A DNA stretch of 7,062 bases from assembly GCA_029879605.1 (NCBI GenBank), contig JAOUQA010000103.1, positions 1-7,062 of the forward strand, in the 5' to 3' direction. The notes beneath the pieces are model-generated. The model did no database searches, was not told the origin of the DNA, and saw nothing but the letters and a program-made list of their open reading frames with translations. Both the position numbers and the translations under genes were made by a program. Source of the DNA: Gammaproteobacteria bacterium. GTDB taxonomy: Bacteria; Pseudomonadota; Gammaproteobacteria; SZUA-229. Numbering within the stretch: the stretch's first letter is position 1; every line of letters begins with the position of its first letter. This document shows positions 1-4,809 of this stretch, in pieces.

Positions 1-1
1 T

Positions 2-295
2 ACCGGTACAGATGTCGCTATTGAAAGTGCTGATATTACCTTGATGCGTGGTTCTTTGCATGGCGTGGCTGATGCGATAGAAATTTCTAGCGCAACCGTC
101 AGAAATATTAAGCAAAATTTGTTTGGTGCATTTATTTACAATGTACTGGGTATACCCATTGCTGCTGGCGTACTCTATCCATTTATTGGCATGTTGCTCA
201 ATCCAATGATTGCCGGAGCAGCCATGGCCATGTCATCGGTAACTGTTGTATCTAATGCCAGCCGATTGCGCTGGTTTGAGGCAGGAAAAAAATGA
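2..295 (+). CDS. copA: Copper-translocating P1B-type ATPase CopA, 3' end only (partial)
   Basis: This is the last 97 residues of a Cu(+)-exporting P-type ATPase, an inner-membrane pump that moves cuprous ion out of the cytoplasm using ATP. The reading frame is open from the first bases of the window. It begins with the conserved hinge segment GTDVAIESADITLM at the end of the ATP-binding/phosphorylation domain. Two membrane helices follow. The first contains NLFGAFIYNVLGIPIAAG with the Tyr-Asn pair, and the second contains MAMSSVTVVSNASRLR with the Met and Ser-Ser typical of the Cu(+) P1B-1 class. These are the transmembrane metal-binding residues known for that class. The N-terminal metal-binding domains, the DKTGT site and the CPC motif lie outside the window. 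The stop overlaps the start of the next gene (ATGA, 292-295), which indicates translational coupling with the cupredoxin-like protein. The family call is secure; the exact ion is inferred from the helix motifs. Confidence 0.93.
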   Translation, partial: TGTDVAIESADITLMRGSLHGVADAIEISSATVRNIKQNLFGAFIYNVLGIPIAAGVLYPFIGMLLNPMIAGAAMAMSSVTVVSNASRLRWFEAGKK

Positions 296-648
296 TCTGG
301 CTAGTGAATATAGTCTCTATCTTATTGATTATATTTATAATTTGGTGGTTCTGGATGTCTCGGCCCGAGATTCATAGAGCTACAGAATCGATTATAAATA
401 TCCGTGTCTCAGACGGGGTGTATACGCCCTCTTATATTAATGTTGAGAAGGGCAGGGCTGTTACTTTACGTTTTGAGCGATTAGATCCTGGTCCTTGTGC
501 AGAAGTGGTGCGTTTTGATGATTTTGGTATCCGAGTGGAATTGCCATTAAATCAGGTAGTGGATGTTCAGTTAACAATTGAAGCAGAAGGTGAATACAGC
601 TTCGGGTGTGAAATGCAGATGTATGCAGGAAGGTTGATCGTTTCCTGA
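292..648 (+). CDS. Membrane-anchored cupredoxin-like copper protein
   Basis: This 118-residue protein has one N-terminal transmembrane helix (about residues 3-22, very rich in Ile and Trp) and a C-terminal beta-rich domain (about 35-118) resembling the EfeO-type/plastocyanin-like cupredoxin fold. Visible features are the opening YTPSYINVEKGRAVTLRF, a first Cys (C69) before a VVRF strand, and the closing FGCEMQMYAG. The candidate ligands are C69, C106, M108 and M110; the CxMxM pattern suits Cu(+) binding. Similar small cupredoxins are known next to copA genes, for example CupA of Streptococcus, where the domain hands copper to the pump. Here the ATG overlaps the copA stop by 4 bp and AGGA at 283-286 gives a good ribosome binding site, so co-translation with the pump is very likely. 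A role as a membrane-tethered copper chaperone or acceptor is inferred. The usual His of blue-copper proteins is not seen at the ligand positions, so electron transfer is less likely. Confidence 0.82.
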   Translation: MIWLVNIVSILLIIFIIWWFWMSRPEIHRATESIINIRVSDGVYTPSYINVEKGRAVTLRFERLDPGPCAEVVRFDDFGIRVELPLNQVVDVQLTIEAEGEYSFGCEMQMYAGRLIVS

Positions 649-659
649 TTAGCGCTAAT
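648..659. repeat. Perfect 12-bp palindrome ATTAGCGCTAAT after the cupredoxin stop
   Basis: The dyad begins on the last base of the cupredoxin stop codon (TGA 646-648) and has no loop. It has no following T-run, so it is not an intrinsic terminator. It lies about 27 bp upstream of the best -10 for the next gene, so an operator is possible but unproven. Confidence 0.4.
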
Positions 660-685
660 GTTAATGTGTAGCTTTAAGAATCGTC

Positions 686-701
686 TATAATCTACTAAAC
701 T
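686..701 (+). promoter_or_regulatory. Candidate promoter -10 region for the first SPOR lipoprotein
   Basis: A consensus-perfect TATAAT lies at 686-691, with no convincing -35 at the usual distance. A second hexamer, TAAACT at 696-701, is followed by a GTAAAA stretch. The TAAACT element recurs upstream of the second SPOR lipoprotein at nearly the same distance from its start codon (35 versus 34 bp from the last base of the hexamer). Either hexamer could be the real -10; the conservation favours TAAACT, while the match to consensus favours TATAAT. Confidence 0.5.
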
Positions 702-723
702 TGGTAAAAAATAGACAAATTAT

Positions 724-728
724 GAGGA
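724..728 (+). promoter_or_regulatory. Ribosome binding site GAGGA supporting the TTG start at 736
   Basis: GAGGA is separated by 7 nt from the TTG at 736. This decides the start in favour of TTG over the in-frame ATG at 763, although the latter is also preceded by a G-run. The second lipoprotein shows the same SD-to-TTG distance. Confidence 0.65.
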
Positions 729-735
729 TACTACC

Positions 736-1329
736 TTGAAAAATATAACAACTGTGGGGGCGATGAAGATATTTGCCTTAGCTGGAAGTGTCATTTTGGT
801 GTCAGCCTGCTCGGGCGGCGGGAAAACAGCATGGGGTGAGAAAAGCGCTTCTCCATGGGCATCTGGTGGCAGTATAAAATCCGGTCGAGATGCTTATGAA
901 GAAACCATTATGGAAACTGATCAGGGTTCTGTTGCTGATCAGCTAGTTTATGATCCATATGCTTCGACACCGGATGTAACGGTTGCAGAGCCAGAACCGG
1001 CTGAGGTAATCATTGCAGAGCCAGAGCCTGTTGTAGCAGTATCCAGTGGCTCGGGACAGGATATTATGAGTCTGCCAGCTAACTATTATACTGTGCAGTT
1101 AATGGCGTCAGTTGACCTTGATCGAGTATATAAATTTGCGGAAAAGAATCAGTTATCTACTCGATATGTCGCGCCCACTGTTCGTGATGGTGTTACATGG
1201 CATGTATTGTTACTTGATGTATATCCAGATGCTGCATCAGCCAAAAAGGCACGTAGTGAAATTGCGGCACGTTTGAATACTCAGCCATGGGTGAGGTCAA
1301 TTGGTTCAGTACAGAAACTAATAAAATAG
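736..1329 (+). CDS. SPOR-domain outer-membrane lipoprotein (paralog A)
   Basis: This 197-residue protein has a lipoprotein signal peptide ending in VSAC, so C25 is the predicted lipidated residue. Ser at +2 suggests sorting to the outer membrane, not retention in the inner one. A low-complexity linker follows, with a W33 motif (AWGEK), an SPW motif (39-41) and a duplicated AEPEP (84-88, 94-98). The C-terminal part (about 117-197, from YYTVQLMAS) matches the SPOR pattern: a VQL strand, an Arg/Lys-rich helix, a TWHVLLLDVYP strand and a final Ala-rich helix. SPOR domains are known to bind glycan strands lacking stem peptides at division septa, so a periplasmic role in septal peptidoglycan binding is inferred. 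The TTG start is chosen because of GAGGA 7 nt upstream; ATG at 763 would leave only a 15-residue signal peptide. It ends just before a strong terminator. A very similar gene lies downstream at 1726-2241. Confidence 0.85.
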   Translation: MKNITTVGAMKIFALAGSVILVSACSGGGKTAWGEKSASPWASGGSIKSGRDAYEETIMETDQGSVADQLVYDPYASTPDVTVAEPEPAEVIIAEPEPVVAVSSGSGQDIMSLPANYYTVQLMASVDLDRVYKFAEKNQLSTRYVAPTVRDGVTWHVLLLDVYPDAASAKKARSEIAARLNTQPWVRSIGSVQKLIK

Positions 1330-1337
1330 TTAATTAA

Positions 1338-1370
1338 CTAAAAAAGGTGACTATCAGTCACCTTTTTTAG
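1338..1370. terminator. Bidirectional intrinsic terminator
   Basis: A perfect 15-bp inverted repeat (1338-1352 and 1356-1370) has the GC-containing core AAGGTGACT and a 3-nt loop ATC. It is flanked by an A6 tract on one side and a T6 tract on the other, giving a terminator hairpin and U-run on both strands. It lies between the convergent SPOR lipoprotein (stop 1329) and the CDGSH gene (stop at 1396), and can serve both. Confidence 0.9.
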
Positions 1371-1395
1371 TGGTATGAAATGAAGATATGTGGTT

Positions 1396-1632
1396 CTAGA
1401 GATCTTTGTGTGTACCATCACACATGGGTATGTTTTTTGATTGTTTACAACCGCATAGTCCGTATTTTTTCTTTTCAGAGATTTCCAGGGCTACGGGCGT
1501 AAAGTCAGTCCCTTTATGTGAGCCGTCACAAAACGGTTGTGATGATGACTTACCGCATGAGCACCACCAGTATGTGCCTGGTTCCAGTTCGACAACGTAA
1601 GGTTTTTTTTGTGGACATTCGGCCTGACTCAT
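1396..1632 (-). CDS. Tandem CDGSH-type [2Fe-2S] protein
   Basis: This 78-residue protein consists almost entirely of two CDGSH iron-sulfur motifs. The first has C24, C26, C35 and H39 (CSCGKSSSQPFCDGSH). The second has C60, C62, C71 and H75 (CGCKQSKNIPMCDGTH). The three-Cys-one-His set is complete in both, so each can hold one [2Fe-2S] cluster with the labile His ligand known from mitoNEET-family proteins. The two-motif arrangement in a single small chain resembles the mitochondrial CISD3 type. No signal peptide or membrane anchor is present, so it should be cytoplasmic. Its physiological partner is unknown; electron or cluster transfer is inferred from the family. GGAG on the minus strand (1642-1639) is 6 nt before the ATG. 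The gene lies between the two SPOR lipoprotein genes but on the opposite strand, so it is not in an operon with them. It is single-gene, with a promoter overlapping that of the downstream lipoprotein and a shared terminator at its 3' end. Confidence 0.92.
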   Translation of the reverse strand: MSQAECPQKKPYVVELEPGTYWWCSCGKSSSQPFCDGSHKGTDFTPVALEISEKKKYGLCGCKQSKNIPMCDGTHKDL

Positions 1633-1663
1633 AAGATGCTCCGTTGTTAATGTGTAATTATTT

Positions 1664-1692
1664 TTGGAACTGAATTATATATAGGTTAAACT
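1664..1692 (+). promoter_or_regulatory. Candidate promoter for the second SPOR lipoprotein
   Basis: TTGGAA (1664-1669), a 17-bp spacer and TAAACT (1687-1692) form a reasonable sigma-70 promoter, followed by GTAAAA as in the paralog's leader. It overlaps the divergent candidate promoter of the CDGSH gene. Confidence 0.55.
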
Positions 1693-1700
1693 CTTGTAAA
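1674..1700 (-). promoter_or_regulatory. Candidate promoter for the CDGSH gene
   Basis: On the minus strand TTTACA (1700-1695) is followed after 15 bp by a perfect TATAAT (1679-1674). The spacer is short, so the -35 assignment is uncertain, but the -10 is strong and sits about 40 bp upstream of the ATG. It shares bases with the forward promoter, so the two genes may compete for polymerase. Confidence 0.5.
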
Positions 1701-1713
1701 AGTCATAATTCAT

Positions 1714-1718
1714 GGGGA
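1714..1718 (+). promoter_or_regulatory. Ribosome binding site GGGGA supporting the TTG start at 1726
   Basis: GGGGA is 7 nt from the TTG at 1726 but only 1 nt from the ATG at 1720. The spacing argues for TTG, and it matches the GAGGA-7 nt-TTG arrangement of the paralog exactly. Confidence 0.65.
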
Positions 1719-1725
1719 AATGACA

Positions 1726-2241
1726 TTGAATATAAAAACAAATTACTATACAGGGTTGCTGGCAGCGTTAGTGTTAATAATTGGCTTGAGTGGGTGTTCG
1801 AGTAAACCCTCTCCATGGTCTCAGCAGGGGTCACCATGGGGTGAAAAAGCTGATGCACCTGCTGAAGAAGCATCATCACCTTCACCCTGGGATGAGCCAG
1901 CGGTTCCGGAAATACCACCTGAGCCTGTCATAGTCGAAGAAGCTCCCGTTATGCAATCAGTTGCTGGTGATATTATGAGTCAGCCATCGGATTATTATGT
2001 AGTGCAGTTATGTGCATCTAGCAGTATGGATAAGTTATTAAAATTTGCCAGGCGTTATGATTTGCCTGAACAGTGGACAGCGCAAACCAGTGTCAGGGGT
2101 AAAACCTGGTATGTATTAATGCTTGGTGTTTATCCGACAAGAGGGGAAGCTGAATCAGCTCTGTCATATATTCGTAATAAGCCATTACCAACTCGCCCAT
2201 GGATAAGAACTGCTGCTTCAGTTCAGGCAGTTGCGCGGTAA
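1726..2241 (+). CDS. SPOR-domain outer-membrane lipoprotein (paralog B)
   Basis: This 171-residue protein (counting from TTG 1726) has a signal peptide with hydrophobic core LLAALVLIIG and lipobox LSGC, so C24 is the predicted lipidated residue. Ser at +2 points to the outer membrane. The linker contains three Ser-Pro-Trp motifs (29-31, 36-38, 53-55) and then a Pro/Glu-rich stretch to about residue 80. The SPOR domain runs from about 90 to 171 (YYVVQLCAS, KTWYVLMLGVYP, and the closing PWIRTAASVQ). The segment DIMSxPxxYYxVQL is shared with paralog A, as is the PW(I/V)R segment near the end. A periplasmic septal-glycan-binding function is inferred from the SPOR family. An ATG at 1720 would add two residues, but GGGGA would then be almost touching the start codon, so TTG is preferred. 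The gene ends 20 bp before a terminator shared with the convergent cupin gene. The Cys in VQLCAS has no counterpart in the paralog. Confidence 0.85.
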   Translation: MNIKTNYYTGLLAALVLIIGLSGCSSKPSPWSQQGSPWGEKADAPAEEASSPSPWDEPAVPEIPPEPVIVEEAPVMQSVAGDIMSQPSDYYVVQLCASSSMDKLLKFARRYDLPEQWTAQTSVRGKTWYVLMLGVYPTRGEAESALSYIRNKPLPTRPWIRTAASVQAVAR

Positions 2242-2261
2242 AAACTTAATGTAGGTAAAAT

Positions 2262-2291
2262 TAAAAAAGGCCTCGTTAGAGGCCTTTTTTA
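2262..2291. terminator. Bidirectional intrinsic terminator overlapping the cupin stop codon
   Basis: A 13-bp perfect stem (2262-2274 with 2279-2291) has the core AAGGCCTC, loop GTTA and flanking A6/T6 tracts. It can terminate the SPOR lipoprotein transcript on the plus strand and the yyaL-cupin transcript on the minus strand. The cupin stop codon (TAA, 2291-2289) is inside the outer stem. Confidence 0.92.
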
Positions 2292-2651
2292 TATTAATTG
2301 CGTATCTTCATGTGCGTAGGCTGGGGAGCAGCAGCAGAGAATTATGAGTTCTGAGTTGCCGGCGTTGCAAATTTTATGAGGGGTATTGGGTGGTATGCAT
2401 ATAGTGTCTCCCCTGTTAACAGCAAACTGTTCATTTCCCAGTGTCATTAGTCCCTGTCCCTGGATAATATGATAGATTTCTTCACTGAGTATGTGTTTAT
2501 GTAGCAGGGTTTCGGTATTCGAGGGTATAACTGCTTCAGCAAGGCTCTGGTTCTTATTGTGGTTAAAGTCAGGATGCATCAGTTCTCTGATGATTGATCC
2601 ATCTTTTGTGGTATAGCTTTTAATTTTGTTGTACTGGCTAATTGGTTTCAT
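2289..2651 (-). CDS. Small single-domain cupin, putative metal-binding
   Basis: This 120-residue protein is one cupin barrel. Motif 1 is visible as HKHILSEEIYHIIQGQG, giving candidate metal ligands H51, H53 and E57 (or E58). Motif 2 is GDTICIPPNTPHKICN, giving H92 with the usual spacing from G81 and N96. Together these form the classical 2-His/Glu/His metal site. A run of three Cys (106-108) precedes the C-terminal SPAYAHEDT segment. The substrate cannot be told: small cupins include isomerases, dioxygenases and sugar- or ligand-binding proteins. No signal peptide is seen, so it is cytoplasmic. The ATG lies inside the 3' end of the yyaL-like gene (14-bp overlap) with no clear Shine-Dalgarno of its own, so translation is probably coupled to that gene. 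The stop codon is embedded in a terminator stem. Confidence 0.85.
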   Translation of the reverse strand: MKPISQYNKIKSYTTKDGSIIRELMHPDFNHNKNQSLAEAVIPSNTETLLHKHILSEEIYHIIQGQGLMTLGNEQFAVNRGDTICIPPNTPHKICNAGNSELIILCCCSPAYAHEDTQLI

Positions 2652-4695
2652 TTGGCGAGTTCAGGTAATCGTTTAACTGTTCAATTGATATCAATGGTTC
2701 TTTGCATGTCATTCCCTGGCAGATATAGATACAAAGATCTGTAGCAGGGCTTTTGTCTGACAGATTGTTCGTAAGTTCGATGTTATTATCAATGAAAAAT
2801 GTTATTTGATCAGTGCTTGAGTTGGAGAGAGCTTGTTTGCATTTTTGTAGGCTATTCTCATTGCCACGAATAATCATAACAGGTGAAGGATATTTGAAAT
2901 TTGCAAGAGCGTTGATCATGCCTGAGTTCATTAGTGGGTTCTGGTTAATGGGCTCCATTGCTGACAGGAGGCAGTTCTCTGCGGCCGAAATATATTTGGG
3001 CTTACCCAGTAAATAACCACATGCGGTTAATGACTGTGCGCAAATTGCATTTCCTGATGGCATTGCGTCATCCGAATATGATTTTGTTCGTTGAATTAAA
3101 TATTCATGATCATGGCTGGTGAAGAAAAAGCCACCATTTTTCTTGTCTTCAAAATAGTTTAGTAATGTATCTGCAATTTCTTCGGTCCACTCAAGAATTG
3201 TATTGTCCCATCTACATTGTAATAATTCGAGAAGTGCCTGTAGCAGGTAGGCATAATCATCAAGATAGGCATTTAAATATGCCTTGTTATCCTTGCAAGT
3301 TGCAAGTAATCGTTTATTAACCCATAGATTGGTTTTGATAAAAAATGCCGCTTTATATGCCGCTTCAAAAAATTTTTCATCGTCAAATATGCGACCACTG
3401 TATGCCAGTCCTCTAATCATAAGCGCATTCCATGAAGTGAGTATTTTTTTGTCGATCTCAGGTTGAGTGCGATTTTTTCTGGCTTCATAAAGGATGGAGT
3501 GGCATTCGTCTAATAATGTTTTTAATTCGTTTTCGTCTAACTGGTAATCATCCTGAAGAGCATGAATAGAAGTGCTGGAATGTAAGTGCCATTGTCCTTC
3601 AAAGTTTGGTTCCTGGTTTAAGCCATAATGTTTAGCAAAGATGTCAAAATGTTTTTCAGGTAATAAGGCTTGTAGTTCTTCTTTTTTCCAGGTATAAAAT
3701 TTGCCCTCCTGGCCATCAGTATCGGCATCTATAGCAGAGTAGAATCCGCCTTCAGGAGACAGCATTTCTTTGATTGTCCAGTTTGCTATTTTAGTGGCAA
3801 CCTCTTTAAATAAAGGTTTTTTTGTGATCTGGTATGCCTGGCTATAATTGTGTAACAGTTGGGCATTGTCATAAAGCATTTTTTCAAAGTGTGGAATCAT
3901 CCATTTTTCATCAGTTGAGTAGCGATAGAAGCCTCCTCCTGGCTGATCAAAAAAACCACCTGTCGCCATTTTTTCTAATGAAAAAGCAGCCATATTTAAG
4001 GCTGTTTCGTCACCTTCCTGAAGCAAGGTGTGGTGATTTAGTAATCTTTCAAGTACGCTCGGATGAGGAAATTTAGGCGCTTTACTGAAACCACCATTTT
4101 CCTGATCATATGCAGATTCGATTTGTTTGCGTGCCAGATCGATACTCAGGGTGCTTAAACTGTCGTCTTTATTTGCAGGCATGTTCAGCTTTTGTAGCAT
4201 TTCAATTAATGACTCATTTTGCTTCTGTATGTCATCAGAGCGGGTTTTATAAATTGTTTCGACCGTAGATAAAATATCACTAAATGCAGGAAGACCATGT
4301 TGAGGGTCGACTGGAAAGTATGTGCCGGCAAAAAAAGGTATTTGATCGTTCGGGCTTAGAAAAACAGTGAGTGGCCAGCCACCAGGGCGGCCAGTAAGTA
4401 ATGAATGAGATGTTTGGTAAATCTTGTCCAGGTCCGGGCGTTCTTCTCGATCAACCTTGATATTAATAAAATGTTCATTCATTAAATCAGCTGTAGCTTT
4501 GTTCTCAAATGATTCATGTGCCATGACATGGCACCAATGGCAGGCAGAATAACCAATTGAAAGTAAAATGGGTTTATTTAATTCTTTTGCGAGTTGTAGC
4601 GTGTTCTGGTTCCAGGTTTGCCAGTGTACCGGGTTACTGGCATGTTGAAGCAGGTAGGGGCTGGTTTCAGTATGTAATGTATTCTTAATGCTCAT
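2638..4695 (-). CDS. yyaL: YyaL/SSP411-type thioredoxin-fold protein (DUF255)
   Basis: This 685-residue protein is full length for the family. The N-terminal thioredoxin-like domain (about 1-130) opens with TSPYLLQHASNPVHW and has the redox-type centre CHWCHVM (C52, C55), then VDREERPDLD and GGWPLTVFL, where P108 is the likely cis-proline. A long alpha-helical region (about 185-600) resembles the alpha/alpha-barrel of N-acylglucosamine 2-epimerase-like proteins, with family landmarks GGFSKAPKFPHP (201-212), GGGFYRYSTDEKWMIPHFEKM (from 253), GGFYSAIDADTDGQEGKFY (from 316) and SDDAMPSGNA (541-550). The C-terminal CIYICQGMTCKEP (655-667) is also typical. No signal peptide is seen. The family's biochemical role is not established; disulfide chemistry and sugar-related activity have been suggested from its folds. 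The start is supported by the family N-terminus, but there is no recognisable Shine-Dalgarno upstream. It is the first gene of a two-gene unit with the cupin. Confidence 0.93.
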   Translation of the reverse strand: MSIKNTLHTETSPYLLQHASNPVHWQTWNQNTLQLAKELNKPILLSIGYSACHWCHVMAHESFENKATADLMNEHFINIKVDREERPDLDKIYQTSHSLLTGRPGGWPLTVFLSPNDQIPFFAGTYFPVDPQHGLPAFSDILSTVETIYKTRSDDIQKQNESLIEMLQKLNMPANKDDSLSTLSIDLARKQIESAYDQENGGFSKAPKFPHPSVLERLLNHHTLLQEGDETALNMAAFSLEKMATGGFFDQPGGGFYRYSTDEKWMIPHFEKMLYDNAQLLHNYSQAYQITKKPLFKEVATKIANWTIKEMLSPEGGFYSAIDADTDGQEGKFYTWKKEELQALLPEKHFDIFAKHYGLNQEPNFEGQWHLHSSTSIHALQDDYQLDENELKTLLDECHSILYEARKNRTQPEIDKKILTSWNALMIRGLAYSGRIFDDEKFFEAAYKAAFFIKTNLWVNKRLLATCKDNKAYLNAYLDDYAYLLQALLELLQCRWDNTILEWTEEIADTLLNYFEDKKNGGFFFTSHDHEYLIQRTKSYSDDAMPSGNAICAQSLTACGYLLGKPKYISAAENCLLSAMEPINQNPLMNSGMINALANFKYPSPVMIIRGNENSLQKCKQALSNSSTDQITFFIDNNIELTNNLSDKSPATDLCIYICQGMTCKEPLISIEQLNDYLNSPNETN

Positions 4696-4725
4696 AAGGT
4701 TGATTGTGTGATGTTGAGGTAAATT

Positions 4726-4744
4726 AACTATAACCGAACTATAA
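4726..4744. repeat. Direct repeat AACTATAA, 11-bp period, in the divergent spacer
   Basis: AACTATAA occurs at 4726-4733 and 4737-4744, separated by CCG. Read on the minus strand each copy contains TATAGT, a plausible -10 hexamer, so the repeat may be two overlapping promoters for the yyaL-like gene. The one-helical-turn spacing would also suit a regulator binding tandem half-sites. Confidence 0.5.
4727..4743 (-). promoter_or_regulatory. Candidate -10 elements for the yyaL-cupin unit
   Basis: TATAGT appears twice on the minus strand (4743-4738 and 4732-4727), 32 to 43 bp upstream of the ATG at 4695. No good -35 is visible at 17 bp from either. Confidence 0.4.
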
Positions 4745-4747
4745 GTC

Positions 4748-4756
4748 TGTTACTAT
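4748..4756 (+). promoter_or_regulatory. Candidate extended -10 promoter for yihY-rlmI
   Basis: TGTTACTAT fits the extended -10 pattern TGnTAnnaT, with no clear -35. It would start transcription near 4763, giving a leader of about 45 nt to the ATG at 4810. Confidence 0.45.
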
Positions 4757-4809
4757 TAATTCAGTTTTTATGGTTATTGTTAAGGTGTTGGTTTGCCTGG
4801 TATCTAATT

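Noticed and set aside
1406..1600. Plus-strand open frame of 64 codons
   Set aside because: It lies wholly antisense to the CDGSH gene, whose eight ligand residues prove the real frame; no family resemblance.
1703..1918. Minus-strand open frame of 71 codons opposite the second SPOR lipoprotein
   Set aside because: It mirrors the signal peptide and Pro-rich linker of a clear lipoprotein and has no recognisable domain or ribosome binding site.
2813..4076. Three plus-strand open frames (2813-3016, 3284-3466, 3834-4076) inside the yyaL-like gene
   Set aside because: All are antisense to a full-length gene with intact family motifs; no sign of independent coding.
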